Assembly: GCA_002733645.1 (NCBI GenBank)
Contig: NVWL01000015.1
Span: forward strand, 1-64,000
Source of the DNA: Oceanobacter sp.
GTDB taxonomy: Bacteria; Pseudomonadota; Gammaproteobacteria; Pseudomonadales; Oceanobacteraceae
Reading direction: 5' to 3'
Length of the DNA stretch: 64,000 nucleotides
Shown here: in pieces, positions 50,607 to 61,296 of the stretch
Layout of the letters: every line of letters begins with the position of its first letter
Position numbering within the stretch: position 1 is the stretch's first letter
Made by a program: the position numbers and the translations under genes
The notes under the pieces: generated by a model
What the model saw: the letters and a program-made list of their open reading frames with translations, nothing else
Databases searched by the model: none
What the model was told of the DNA's origin: nothing

Positions 50607-51179
50607 CTACTCGCCTATGAGCGGCAACACCCAGCTCGGTAACGCCACATCCGCACCAGCGGTAATCTGCCCATTAATAATGCTAATAACGCGTTTAAAC
50701 GGATCATCCAAGCGACTGTTGTCCAACATATGGACTTCATCGCACAAGGGTATCGCTGCTTTTACGTTATCGAGAGTGCGGGGAATACGAGAGAGGATTT
50801 TATCCGTCGGGACATCATGCCCACCATCAATCACACGCTGAGACACCCGCGCTTGGTTTAGATCTGTATCATCAACATGCAAAAAAACAAGAATAACGTG
50901 GTAGCCCGTGGCTTTCGCCGTGGCGATAAAATCGATTTTACTGACATGGGAAAAAACGGTTTCGAAGCAGAAACTATGACCTTGGCGTAGCTTATCGAAT
51001 CGAAGCTCTTCGGCGATGCGCGCAGCTTTGTGACTATTATTTACCGGATCGTCGGGGAAGGCTTCTTTGGCGATGATATCCGCATTGATAAACGGCATCC
51101 CTTTGGGTTTGAGCATTTGCTCATAAAAGGTGCTTTTGCCAGATCCATTGCCACCTACCAGCATCCATAACTGTTTCAT
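50607..51179 (-). CDS. Zeta-toxin-like P-loop kinase
   Basis: A 190-residue protein. Walker A is GGNGSGKST (residues 9-17), then FYEQMLKPKGMPFINADIIAKEAFPDD, ETVFSHVSKIDFIATAKATGY and VFLHVDDTDLNQARVSQRVIDGGHDVPTDKILSRIPRTLDN, the zeta-toxin/UDP-GlcNAc kinase pattern including the RV..GGH arginine segment. Zeta toxins phosphorylate UDP-N-acetylglucosamine and block wall synthesis. Many chromosomal homologues have an unknown substrate. It lies 60 nt after a ParD-like gene on the same strand, its likely antitoxin. Confidence 0.88.
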   Translation of the reverse strand: MKQLWMLVGGNGSGKSTFYEQMLKPKGMPFINADIIAKEAFPDDPVNNSHKAARIAEELRFDKLRQGHSFCFETVFSHVSKIDFIATAKATGYHVILVFLHVDDTDLNQARVSQRVIDGGHDVPTDKILSRIPRTLDNVKAAIPLCDEVHMLDNSRLDDPFKRVISIINGQITAGADVALPSWVLPLIGE

Positions 51180-51239
51180 AACGTCTTATTGCGGCCTTAG
51201 TATTGGCGAATGTGAACAAAATAGTTTTTTTAAAAACGC

Positions 51240-51644
51240 TCATGCAAGCGGTTCAAATTGTCCATTGGTAAAACGACCGACAATCACAGTGCCATCGGGA
51301 CTGACCTGCTCTAAACAACCAGGGTTCGAGGCCGATGACTGATAACGCACACTATTACTGGCAATTGCGTGTTCAATAGCACCTGATGAGCGCTTCTGAT
51401 CTAGCTCCATGAACAATGCACTCGAATCTACTACGACCGGTGTCGCCTCTTCAAACTTGATGGCTAACAAGCCCGCCTGGAGTTCAATCAGCTCCTGAGG
51501 GCTGAGTTTAGGAGCCACTAAGCGCCCAATACCGGCCCAAAACTCCACTTGTTCTGCCGCGCTGCGCTTTAGCAGATCGCCTGCAAACTTAGCAGATTCC
51601 ATCAATGATGCTTCAAGACGCACAGGGGATTGAGCTTTCGCCAT
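51240..51644 (-). CDS. ParD-like antitoxin
   Basis: A 134-residue protein from the ATG at 51644. MAKAQSPVRLEASLMESAKFAGDLLKRSAAEQVEFWAGIGR resembles the ParD-like antitoxin family, with a ribbon-helix-helix-like N-terminus. The C-terminal part contains an unusual VSPDGTVIVGRFTNGQFEPL strand pair also seen in this family. It is upstream of and probably cotranscribed with the zeta-like kinase, as expected for an antitoxin. Confidence 0.8.
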   Translation of the reverse strand: MAKAQSPVRLEASLMESAKFAGDLLKRSAAEQVEFWAGIGRLVAPKLSPQELIELQAGLLAIKFEEATPVVVDSSALFMELDQKRSSGAIEHAIASNSVRYQSSASNPGCLEQVSPDGTVIVGRFTNGQFEPLA

Positions 51645-51827
51645 AATCACAACCTCATTTATCAAGTAAAACTGAATCAAGTATGAATCAAACGCATTGA
51701 AATCATTGTAGCAGATTGCTACAACACATCAAGAGGCAGTCAAATCAGGCCTTGATGAACTTTTCTGTGTGTCGATAGTATATGGCGAGACTAAGTAACA
51801 GTGATTCAGAGCCGGTGGTCTCCTCCA

Positions 51828-54800
51828 TTAGTCATCATTGGAAAGCAGGCTCGCCAATGCTTTATCACTAAGTTCAACCAACTCTACAAGCTCTGCAAGT
51901 AAGTGCGAACATTCGACATCTACCACGTTATTTTCTGTGATCGATTTAAACTGAACTTCTAGCTCCCTAGCACGTGCTGCCAGGCCAATGGCGCCCATCG
52001 TTCCTGCGGAACCCTTTAGTGTGTGTAAGGCCTTAGTACTCTCATTCCATTCTTTGTTCTGCCAACAGATAGCAATTTCATCAATTATTTTTTGCATTTC
52101 TTCCAAAAACATATCCCGCACTGTTTTGAAGAGTTGCTTGTTATTACTAAACCTTCGAAGCAGGGTTATTTCATCTTCAATCAACTGATCAGTGTTAGAA
52201 CCCGGAAGATGCACTTTATCCATTATGAATTCGCTCTTCACCGCCACGAGTACAGTGTTTACTAACTCTTCGAGATCGACGGGTTTACTAACATGACCAT
52301 TCATTCCAGCCGCGGTGCAAGCCTCGCGATCTTCTAACGACACATTAGCCGTCATTGCGATAATCGGTAAGTCACTCCAACGACTATCAGCGCGGATTCT
52401 TCGTGTGGCCTCCAACCCATCTATGTCGGGCATTTGTATATCCATAAGGACGAGATCATACTTACGAGTTTCCGCCATAATGCTATTAACACCTTCAATG
52501 CCTCCACTTGCCAAGTCGACACTAGCGCCTTCAGTCGTTAAGAGTTCATATGCAATTTCACGATTAATCATATTATCTTCAACCACTAGCAACTGCATAC
52601 CTAATAGGCGCTGTTGACGCTCCTTATTTACAAGAGCAGGTTTGTTCTGTTTATTTAGTACTCGCTCTACCGACTCAGATAACTGTAATGGGGTAATAGG
52701 CTTACTTAAAAAATCGCTATAAACTGGCTCATCCTCACCTAATTTATTATTAATTGTTGCCTGTGCATACGCGCTGATTATAATAATTTCTGGAGCATCA
52801 TCTCTCAGTAGTTTAGTGACTGACTGCGCTACATCATGGCCATTTACATCTGGTAGTTGTAGATCCATCAAAACAACGTCGTAAGGCTCATTACTTTCGT
52901 AGGCGTCAACAATCATCTTTAACGCTATATTACCGCTAATCGCTAAATCAACTCGCCACCCTAATTCAACCCCATTACGCTGTAGTACCTCAGCAGATAT
53001 TCCATTATCTTCAACTATTAATACGCGAATATCACTAATGGGGATAGCGCCAGCATCAAGGCCAGCCACAACAGGAAAATTCAGATCAAACCAAAATTTA
53101 CTCCCACGCCCAAGCTCACTTTCAAGATGTAAACTTGCGCCCATTAATCCTGTTAACCGCTTACAAATAACCAAACCAAGGCCGGTTCCACCAAAGCGTC
53201 TACTGGTCGAAACTTCTGCTTGCGTGAATCCATCAAAAATATGATTTTGATTTTCTTTTGAAATTCCAATACCGGTGTCTTCTATCGAGATACGTAAACA
53301 AACATTTTTTTGATCTTCGCTAATTTTTCGAACACGAACAATCACATAGCCCGACGAGGTAAACTTAAGTGCATTACCCGATAAATTAATCAGAACCTGC
53401 TGTAGCCGATTGCTGTCACCCAACAGTTGTTGTGGTAGAGAAAGGTCTACATCATATAAAACCTCTACCGACTTATCGCCTAAATTACCTGAAATGACGA
53501 CACCTAGGTTACGTAATACCTCATCAACACTAAATGGATGCAAATCAAGCTGTAATTTACCCGCTTCAATTTTTGAGTAATCAAGAACATCATTAAGTAA
53601 GCCAAGTAATGAGCCTGCAGCATTTTTAGACTTAGAAATATAATCACGCTGTCTCTCGTCCAAGTTCGTATTTTGCATCAGCTGCAGCATTCCCAAAACC
53701 GCGTTCATTGGTGTACGGATCTCGTGACTCATATTGGCTAAAAAATTGGATTTTGCCGCGCTTGCTTCATCTGCTTTTTCTTTTGCGTGACGAAGAATGG
53801 CTTCTTGATGTATTTGCTCAGTAATATCTTGGTTAATCCCCGTTATTCGAATGACTTCATTATTTGCACCTAACTCAGCAACCGCTCGCCCTTTGATACT
53901 CCGTTCAGAGCTATCTGGTAAAAGTATACGAAATACTAAATCGTATTCGCCGCGGCATTCTAATACCGCAGTTAGCGCTTCTTCTGCAGCAAGAATGTCA
54001 TCAGGATGAACCCGCATGCGCCAGTGCTCATACGCTACCCCAGTTTTCTTTAATGACAGTGGTTGTTGATACATTGAGAACATTCGATCATTCCACTGTA
54101 ACTCATTAATACTAGGAGTCCATGACCAAACGCCTAGCTCCGCTACATCCGCTGCCATTGCGAGCTGATTCATCGCAAACTCTATTGCTTCATGTTGCTT
54201 ATGCTGCTCGCTAATATCTACCGCGATGCCAAGATACCCACTAATATCCCCATGAATATTGCGAATAACTGTGACCGATAAACTAACCAGTATTGTGCAT
54301 CCATCCTTGCGTAGATACGTCCACTCTCGGCACTCTTGCCCTTCTTTGTCAGGTATAAAAGTAAATACGTTAAACCCTCCAACATCTCGGTGATATTGTT
54401 CGGATAAATCCTTTGATCGCAGTTCCAGTTCACTGGGTATATGAAAAATGGCTGGGCTTTGAATTCCCACAATTTCTTCTGCTTTATAACCCAGCATTTT
54501 TTCTGCACCCTTGTTGAACAAGGTAACAATTCCATTGGTATCAGTAGAGATAATGGCAATCGTCGAAGCAGAGTCTAAGACACTTTTTAATAGAGTATTT
54601 ACTGTGCGAACTTCAGTGGTACGTTCTTCAATTTGTCGTTCAAGATTACTATTTAAATTTATAATTTCCGCTTGAACAGATTTTTGAGTTGAAATGTCAC
54701 GAATGGTTTCTGATAGACCAATGACTTCTTTTCCAGCATTACGTACAAGCGCAACAGAGATGGAAACATCTAATATTTGGCCGTCAGTTCCTATCCGCTT

Positions 54801-56066
54801 AGTTTCAATGGGCGAAAAAGTTTGCTTCTCAATAATGGCTTCTTCATACAATAGTTTCTCAAATCGCCATATTTCGCTAGGAACAATAAGTTCAGCCAAT
54901 GAGTTTCCAATAGCTTCAGCGGCTGAAAGTCCAAACATCTTCTCTGCCGCACCATTCCAGCTAAACACCTTGCCATTAATATCTTGGCTAATAATCGCAT
55001 CGGTAGAACTCTCAACGATACCTGCCAAACGTGCTTGTTGAGCAAAGAACTCGGCTCGACGTTGTCGATTATTAATAAATAATGCCAACACAGCACTCAC
55101 TAAGAAGCTAAGAAGACAACCAAAAAGGAATACACTCTCTTTTGATGTTAGATTTAAGGAGTCGACAAAAGTAGAGTAAGCACCAAAACGGAACTCCCAA
55201 GTACGACCAAATACTTCACGTTCTATAATGTATTCAGAAACCAAATTACCTTTGGCTAGATCAGTATTGTCGAAAAATTTAGTTTCCTTCCTTGGTGACG
55301 TTACATCTTTAAGTTCGGCAGCAAAATACTCTGGACGTAATCGTAAATCAGTTAAAACTTCTTCAATGATCAGTGGGGCATAACTCCAGCCAAACCCTAG
55401 TCGTTCGCGCTCTTCTAGACTGTTAGGAGTACCTGAATTTTTATAGACTGGCAGCATAATCAGGAAAGACTGCAAGGGGTTACCAGTCGCCTGAACCAAG
55501 GTAATTGGTCCGGTTAACCGAACCTCTCCCGTTCTTAGCGATAATAAAGCTGCCTCTCGGCGATTGTGTTCGGAAGCAATATCCAACCCAATTGCTGCTT
55601 TATTAGTTGCAACTGGCTCGACGTATTGAATGATAAAGCGTTCACCGTCATGCGGTGTTAACTGGCGAATGTTAAAGTCGGGCCAGTTATCCAGTGCTGC
55701 CTCTTTGATAAAATGTGCTTCATTAGCAACAGGAACCCTGCGAATAAACCCAAATCCACGTGCGCCGGGGAACTCTGACTCTAAGTCACGAGTTTCACTG
55801 TATTGTTCAACTAACTCTCGACTCAAATTACTTTGAGCCGTTGCAACCGTGCCACGTAACCCGCGTAAACCGTATTGGTAAAGCTCAACTCGCTCATAAA
55901 TCTGCTGAATAAGATCTTGAGACTCTCGCGCTAGTACACTATCTATATGATTTTTATTCGATCTTTCAACGCTTACCGCCACCCAGTAACTGGCTAGCAC
56001 CCCTACGATCAACGAAATCGCTGTCCATGCCCAAAGTAGACTGTTCCTGCGCCTGCCTATCGCCAT
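51828..56066 (-). CDS. CHASE-PAS hybrid sensor histidine kinase with two receivers and Hpt
   Basis: A 1412-residue membrane phosphorelay protein. TM1 is at about 8-30, a periplasmic CHASE domain at 60-290 (GLRGLRGTVATAQSN, ARGFGFIRRVP), and TM2 at about 310-330. Then come three PAS domains (from about 345, 485 and 635). HisKA has NMSHEIRTPMNAVLGML (His about 779), and a HATPase follows. Receiver 1 has VLMDLQLPD (Asp about 1067) and receiver 2 has VLMDIQMPDIDG (Asp about 1207). A C-terminal Hpt domain has LHTLKGSAGTMGA (His about 1347). The chain can thus run a complete internal phosphorelay. CHASE domains sense small extracellular molecules. No response regulator is adjacent, so the target is elsewhere. 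Confidence 0.95.
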   Translation of the reverse strand: MAIGRRRNSLLWAWTAISLIVGVLASYWVAVSVERSNKNHIDSVLARESQDLIQQIYERVELYQYGLRGLRGTVATAQSNLSRELVEQYSETRDLESEFPGARGFGFIRRVPVANEAHFIKEAALDNWPDFNIRQLTPHDGERFIIQYVEPVATNKAAIGLDIASEHNRREAALLSLRTGEVRLTGPITLVQATGNPLQSFLIMLPVYKNSGTPNSLEERERLGFGWSYAPLIIEEVLTDLRLRPEYFAAELKDVTSPRKETKFFDNTDLAKGNLVSEYIIEREVFGRTWEFRFGAYSTFVDSLNLTSKESVFLFGCLLSFLVSAVLALFINNRQRRAEFFAQQARLAGIVESSTDAIISQDINGKVFSWNGAAEKMFGLSAAEAIGNSLAELIVPSEIWRFEKLLYEEAIIEKQTFSPIETKRIGTDGQILDVSISVALVRNAGKEVIGLSETIRDISTQKSVQAEIINLNSNLERQIEERTTEVRTVNTLLKSVLDSASTIAIISTDTNGIVTLFNKGAEKMLGYKAEEIVGIQSPAIFHIPSELELRSKDLSEQYHRDVGGFNVFTFIPDKEGQECREWTYLRKDGCTILVSLSVTVIRNIHGDISGYLGIAVDISEQHKQHEAIEFAMNQLAMAADVAELGVWSWTPSINELQWNDRMFSMYQQPLSLKKTGVAYEHWRMRVHPDDILAAEEALTAVLECRGEYDLVFRILLPDSSERSIKGRAVAELGANNEVIRITGINQDITEQIHQEAILRHAKEKADEASAAKSNFLANMSHEIRTPMNAVLGMLQLMQNTNLDERQRDYISKSKNAAGSLLGLLNDVLDYSKIEAGKLQLDLHPFSVDEVLRNLGVVISGNLGDKSVEVLYDVDLSLPQQLLGDSNRLQQVLINLSGNALKFTSSGYVIVRVRKISEDQKNVCLRISIEDTGIGISKENQNHIFDGFTQAEVSTSRRFGGTGLGLVICKRLTGLMGASLHLESELGRGSKFWFDLNFPVVAGLDAGAIPISDIRVLIVEDNGISAEVLQRNGVELGWRVDLAISGNIALKMIVDAYESNEPYDVVLMDLQLPDVNGHDVAQSVTKLLRDDAPEIIIISAYAQATINNKLGEDEPVYSDFLSKPITPLQLSESVERVLNKQNKPALVNKERQQRLLGMQLLVVEDNMINREIAYELLTTEGASVDLASGGIEGVNSIMAETRKYDLVLMDIQMPDIDGLEATRRIRADSRWSDLPIIAMTANVSLEDREACTAAGMNGHVSKPVDLEELVNTVLVAVKSEFIMDKVHLPGSNTDQLIEDEITLLRRFSNNKQLFKTVRDMFLEEMQKIIDEIAICWQNKEWNESTKALHTLKGSAGTMGAIGLAARARELEVQFKSITENNVVDVECSHLLAELVELVELSDKALASLLSNDD

Positions 56067-56188
56067 GCTGTCACCAAACCCATTTATGACTTATAAACCA
56101 TAGTCATAAGCCTAGCTAAAGGGATCGAAATGAACAGTTTGACGACGAGATTGTTTGAGAAAAGCTTAAAGGAGGGAGTTAAGATAGT

Positions 56189-56265
56189 TGGTCGGGATGA
56201 CAGGATTTGAACCTGCGACCACTCGCCCCCCAGGCGAGTGCGCTACCAGACTGCGCCACATCCCG
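56189..56265 (-). tRNA. tRNA-Pro (GGG anticodon)
   Basis: A 77-nt cloverleaf on the minus strand. The acceptor stem is CGGGATG/CATCCCG with discriminator A and an encoded CCA (56189-56192 reads ACCA). The D-arm includes GTCTGGTAGCGCACTCG, the anticodon stem is CTCGC/GCGAG around loop CTGGGGG (anticodon GGG), and the T-arm is GCAGGTTCGAATCCTGT. It reads CCC and CCU proline codons. It lies between the hybrid kinase and merR genes. Confidence 0.96.
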
Positions 56266-56345
56266 ATATTACCCGCCAAAGCGAGTGAGTTGAGTATACT
56301 TAACTACTTGAAAAGATAAAGTTTTTTGAGCATCAGCGTATTTTT

Positions 56346-56705
56346 TTACTCTGGACGAAGCAGCTCTTCGAGTTCTTTCAACTCACGAATCATGTTTTTA
56401 ACGAGGGCTTTATCCATAGCAACGGCGGTAGATTCTCCCGTTTCGGATAGCTTTTGACGCGCGCCACCAATGGTGTAGCCGTCTTGATAGAGCAAGGCTC
56501 GAATTTCACGGACAAGGATAACGTCCTGACGCTGATAATAACGACGGTTTCCCGCACGCTTTACCGGTTTCAGTGTTGGAAATTCCTGTTCCCAGTATCG
56601 CAAAACATGGGGTTTTACATCGCACAACTCACTGACTTCACCGATGGTGAAATAGCGTTTTGTGGGAATGGGGGGAAGTTCGTTATTGTGGCTGGCTTCC
56701 AGCAT
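56346..56705 (-). CDS. MerR-family regulator downstream of ihfA
   Basis: A 119-residue DNA-binding protein. The winged-helix motif [30 protein letters not shown] and the [16 protein letters not shown] wing are classic MerR. A short coiled coil follows, with no effector or metal-binding domain and no Cys pair, so it is a truncated type MerR. The gene regularly follows ihfA in pseudomonads and relatives. It overlaps ihfA by 23 nt, so the two are translationally coupled. Confidence 0.92.
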   Translation of the reverse strand: MLEASHNNELPPIPTKRYFTIGEVSELCDVKPHVLRYWEQEFPTLKPVKRAGNRRYYQRQDVILVREIRALLYQDGYTIGGARQKLSETGESTAVAMDKALVKNMIRELKELEELLRPE

Positions 56706-56988
56706 AGGCCTCGACCCGAATCTTAAGCTTCTGCCCTGGTTTGAACGTCACAACACGGCGCGCAGAGATAGGAATCTCTTCACCTGTCTTTGGGTTCCTA
56801 CCCGGGCGTTGGCGTTTATCTCGCAGGTCGAAGTTACCAAACCCTGATAACTTCACCTGTTCATTTCGGCTGAGACTGTCGCGGATTTCATCAAAAAAGA
56901 TGTCAACCATGTCTTTGGCCTCACGCTTGTTGAGGCCTAAATCATCAAACAGTTTTTCTGCCAGTTCTGCTTTGGTCAAGGCGGTCAT
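56683..56988 (-). CDS. ihfA: Integration host factor subunit alpha
   Basis: A 101-residue nucleoid protein that bends DNA as an IhfA/IhfB heterodimer at sites such as WATCAAnnnnTTR. [31 protein letters not shown] gives the body, and the beta-arm contains [20 protein letters not shown] with the intercalating Pro. IHF often assists sigma-54 promoters and recombination. It is downstream of pheT (18 nt gap), the conserved pheST-ihfA arrangement. Confidence 0.97.
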   Translation of the reverse strand: MTALTKAELAEKLFDDLGLNKREAKDMVDIFFDEIRDSLSRNEQVKLSGFGNFDLRDKRQRPGRNPKTGEEIPISARRVVTFKPGQKLKIRVEAYAGSQPQ

Positions 56989-57006
56989 TTTAACCCCTTA
57001 GGCATC

Positions 57007-59394
57007 TTAGCCCCGTAACATCGCTCCTAGACTCTCTTCAAGATGCGACAAGACCGTATTTACGGAGTTGTTCACTTCTTCATCAGTTAGAGTGCGTGAA
57101 GGATGCTGCCAGGTCAAGCCCAAAGCGAGACTTTTTCTATCAGGATCAATACCTTTGCCCACATACACATCAAAAAGGTTGAGCTTTGTGAGGTAATCCC
57201 CTGCTACGCTTCGGATTCCATCAAATACCTGATCAACATGCACAGCTTGATCAACCACTAAGGCTAAATCGCGACGCATTTCTGGGAATTTAGAGATGTC
57301 GTTGTACGCAGGAGTCGCAATATCACGCACCGCTTCTAGATCCATTTCAGCAACATAAAGTGTTTGCTTAACACCCACCTGCTTCTGCGTGCTTGGATGT
57401 AGCGCACCCATCCAACCTATGGGTTGACCATTCTTCAGAATGCGAGCACTTTGCCCCGGATGTAATGCCGGGTGCTGGGCCGCTTCAAAACGGTAGGCAT
57501 CGGCTTCGCCACCACGAGCAAGTAAGGCTTCTACGTCGCCTTTAAGGTCGAAGAAATCCACCGGAGTTTCTTGCTCAGTCCATGACTGCGCAACACGATT
57601 ACCGCAAATCAACATAGCTAATGTTGGCGTCTGAACTAGGCCATCTTGCTCAGGAACAAAACGCAGGCCGGTTTCAAACATGCGGACACGTGGCTGCTGA
57701 CGCTTGAGGTTGTAGCTGGCAGCGGATACAAGGCCAGTCCATAACGTCGTGCGCATCACGCTCATGTCAGCAGAAATTGGATTCAGCAACGCCAGTGCAT
57801 CACGTTCTGGATCAAGTGCTTTTTGCAATGAAGGCTCAACAAAGCTGTAGGTAATGGCTTCGTGGAAACCACGCGCAATCATCTGACGACGCAAGTCACG
57901 AATCGGTAAACGAGACTCTGGCGCTTTCGCCAAGGGGGTGGCTGCAGCAGGCGTACGCACCGGTAAACGGTTGTAGCCGTAGATGCGCGCTAGTTCTTCA
58001 ATCAGATCTGCTTCAATCGACATATCAAAACGATATGACGGGGCTTCAACTGTCCAGCCTTCAGCGCTCATTTGCACGGTCATGCCTAAGCGTTCGAGAA
58101 TATCGGTGACTTCTTCATCCGCCATGGTCAGGCTGAGAATCTGTTCAATACGGCTGCGTCGCAGAGTAATGGTTGCTGCCTGCGGAAGCTTGTTCTCAGT
58201 GGTGACTTCTTTCACTGGGCCAGCGTCGCCGCCACAGATCTCAAGTACCAACTGAGTTGCACGCTCCATTGCCGTATTTGCCAATTCATAATCCACACCA
58301 CGCTCAAAACGGTGTGAAGAATCGGTATGCAGGCCGTAGTTACGAGCACGGCCTGCTATCGCAATCGGGTTAAAGAAAGCGGCTTCAAGCAATAGATCTT
58401 TTGTCTCGCCATTCACACCTGAATGTTCGCCACCCATTACACCGGCCATGGCCAGTGGTTTGTTGTGGTCAGCAATCACGAGCGTATCGGCGTTTAATTC
58501 AACTTCTTGGCCGTCAAGCAGGGTGAGTTTTTCGCCCTGTTCTGCCATACGAACACGAATACCGCCATCTACCTGATTTAGGTCGAAGGCGTGCATTGGT
58601 TGGCCAAGCTCAAGGAGTACGTAGTTAGTAATATCCACCACAGGATCAATCGTGCGAGTGCCGCTACGACGTAACTTCTCAACCATCCATAATGGCGTTT
58701 CGGCTTTTACGTTCACGTTGCGAACGATACGGCCTAGGTAACGCGGGCAAGCATCAGCAGCAGATACTTCAATAGAAGGTTCATCTGCGATGGTGGCAGC
58801 AACGGCACTAATTTGCGGGCCTGCCACTGAAGACTTGGTTAATACGCCGGTTTCACGCGCAAGACCGGCCAAGCTTAAACAGTCGGCACGGTTTGGTGTG
58901 AGATCAACGTCGATGATGGTGTCATCTAAGTTAAGGTATTCACGAACATCCACACCCAATGGTGCGTTGTCCGGTAATTCCATTAAGCCATCGGAGCTTT
59001 CTGCCATGCCGAGCTCTTGCTCTGCACACAACATTCCGAACGACTCTACACCACGCAGTTTGGCTTTTTTGATTTTAAAGCCGCCTGGTTCGTCTGAAGG
59101 TAGCACTGCGCCGATTTTTGCAAACGGTATTTTCAACCCCTCACGTACGTTGGCTGCGCCACATACAATTTGGAATGTTTCTGTACCGTCTGTCACTTGG
59201 CAAAGGCTTAGCTTGTCGGCATCTGGATGTTGCTCACGAGAAACAACCTGACCCACCACAATGCCTGAGAACGCACCAGCAACCGGCTCTGCTCCATCGA
59301 CTTCTAAACCAGCTAATGTCAGCTGATCAACCAATTCCTGAGTTGTAATCTCAGGCTGTACCCACTCGCGTAACCACTGTTCGCTGAATTTCAT
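57007..59394 (-). CDS. pheT: Phenylalanine-tRNA ligase beta subunit
   Basis: Beta subunit of the alpha2beta2 enzyme that charges tRNA-Phe and edits Tyr-tRNA-Phe. The 795 residues have the full set: an N-terminal tRNA-binding (OB) domain (VVGQVVSREQHPDADKLSLCQV), the B3/B4 editing region (RDAELSVE-equivalent with LSLAGLARE and MAGVMGGEHSGV), B5 (SRIEQILSL), and a C-terminal anticodon-binding domain (SKFPEMRRDLALVVDQAV). The gene is 24 nt after pheS and shares its transcription. Confidence 0.97.
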   Translation of the reverse strand: MKFSEQWLREWVQPEITTQELVDQLTLAGLEVDGAEPVAGAFSGIVVGQVVSREQHPDADKLSLCQVTDGTETFQIVCGAANVREGLKIPFAKIGAVLPSDEPGGFKIKKAKLRGVESFGMLCAEQELGMAESSDGLMELPDNAPLGVDVREYLNLDDTIIDVDLTPNRADCLSLAGLARETGVLTKSSVAGPQISAVAATIADEPSIEVSAADACPRYLGRIVRNVNVKAETPLWMVEKLRRSGTRTIDPVVDITNYVLLELGQPMHAFDLNQVDGGIRVRMAEQGEKLTLLDGQEVELNADTLVIADHNKPLAMAGVMGGEHSGVNGETKDLLLEAAFFNPIAIAGRARNYGLHTDSSHRFERGVDYELANTAMERATQLVLEICGGDAGPVKEVTTENKLPQAATITLRRSRIEQILSLTMADEEVTDILERLGMTVQMSAEGWTVEAPSYRFDMSIEADLIEELARIYGYNRLPVRTPAAATPLAKAPESRLPIRDLRRQMIARGFHEAITYSFVEPSLQKALDPERDALALLNPISADMSVMRTTLWTGLVSAASYNLKRQQPRVRMFETGLRFVPEQDGLVQTPTLAMLICGNRVAQSWTEQETPVDFFDLKGDVEALLARGGEADAYRFEAAQHPALHPGQSARILKNGQPIGWMGALHPSTQKQVGVKQTLYVAEMDLEAVRDIATPAYNDISKFPEMRRDLALVVDQAVHVDQVFDGIRSVAGDYLTKLNLFDVYVGKGIDPDRKSLALGLTWQHPSRTLTDEEVNNSVNTVLSHLEESLGAMLRG

Positions 59395-59418
59395 AATTTT
59401 TTACCTTAAGCCTGAGGA

Positions 59419-60447
<1,029 letters not shown>

Positions 60448-60453
60448 TTAGAC

Positions 60454-60492
60454 AAAAAAATAGGGGAATGCCTGTTAAGCCACTCCCCTATT
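60454..60492 (-). terminator. Terminator or attenuator between rplT and pheS
   Basis: On the minus strand AATAGGGGA / TCCCCTATT encloses an 16-nt loop and is followed by TTTTTTT. It stands between the rplT stop and the pheS start, so some read-through or a promoter after it must serve pheST. The upstream transcript has no ATG or Phe-rich leader like E. coli pheM. Confidence 0.82.
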
Positions 60493-60569
60493 TCTTAGAT
60501 AGCCGCTCGAAAACTGCTACCTTATTCCCGCCACCTTAAGGGCTTAACGCACCTCAAAGCGCAGTGAAA

Positions 60570-60923
60570 TTACAGGCTAGACTTGGCTTTTTCAACCAAA
60601 GCCGCAAACGCTGCTTTTTCATTTACTGCTAGATCAGCCATGATCTTACGGTCAATTTCAACAGAAGCCAGTTTCAGGCCATTGATGAACTTGCTGTAAG
60701 ACAAACCGTTCTGACGTGCACCGGCGTTAATACGCGCGATCCACAACTGACGGAACTGACGCTTCCTTTGACGACGGTCACGGTAAGCGTACTGACCAGC
60801 TTTAATAACCGCTTGCTTAGCTACACGGAATACACGGCTACGAGCACCGTAGTAACCTTTAGCCTGCTTCAGAATTTTCTTGTGACGACGACGAGCCACA
60901 ACACCACGTTTTACACGAGCCAT
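60570..60923 (-). CDS. rplT: 50S ribosomal protein L20
   Basis: A 117-residue ribosomal protein needed for early 50S assembly and also a repressor of the rpmI-rplT operon. It is highly basic, with [22 protein letters not shown] at the start and [25 protein letters not shown] at the end, both characteristic. It is 24 nt after rpmI with no promoter between. Confidence 0.98.
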   Translation of the reverse strand: MARVKRGVVARRRHKKILKQAKGYYGARSRVFRVAKQAVIKAGQYAYRDRRQRKRQFRQLWIARINAGARQNGLSYSKFINGLKLASVEIDRKIMADLAVNEKAAFAALVEKAKSSL

Positions 60924-60947
60924 AATTTATCTCCTGAACAGATCCGA

Positions 60948-61142
60948 TTAAAGGTTAGGCAACATACGAAGAACGAGCTTCTTGTCTGCAGCATGCAATT
61001 GAGACATACCACGCAAGTGACGTTTACGCTTGGTGCTTTTCTTGGTCAGGATGTGGCTACGGAACGCATTACGGTGTTTGAAACCATTCGCGGTCTTTTT
61101 GAAGCGCTTCGCAGCGCCGCTCTTAGTTTTGATCTTTGGCAT
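60948..61142 (-). CDS. rpmI: 50S ribosomal protein L35
   Basis: A 64-residue ribosomal protein. The ATG at 61142 starts [21 protein letters not shown], the conserved family N-terminus, and the protein ends [15 protein letters not shown]. Highly basic. It is linked to rplT and lies after a hairpin that separates it from infC. Confidence 0.98.
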   Translation of the reverse strand: MPKIKTKSGAAKRFKKTANGFKHRNAFRSHILTKKSTKRKRHLRGMSQLHAADKKLVLRMLPNL

Positions 61143-61252
61143 TTTGATACTCCAAAAGTGATGGAACGTACAGAAACTAAGACCCTGTAACATTCCTGCC
61201 TTTAAAACGACTACCCATATTAGGTAACCGCAGCGTTTGGTAGAACGAACAA

Positions 61253-61276
61253 ACCCCGACCGGAGTCGGGGTATGC
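61253..61276 (-). terminator. Hairpin between infC and rpmI
   Basis: ACCCCGAC / GTCGGGGT stem with a 4-nt CGGA loop, followed on the minus strand by TTTG. It could be a weak terminator or an attenuation/regulatory hairpin of the L20-controlled operon. Confidence 0.65.
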
Positions 61277-61296
61277 GTATTCATTTGAAAACCAAA

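Noticed and set aside
60493-60569. pheM-like leader peptide before pheS
   Set aside because: No ATG or run of Phe codons in the transcript before the terminator.
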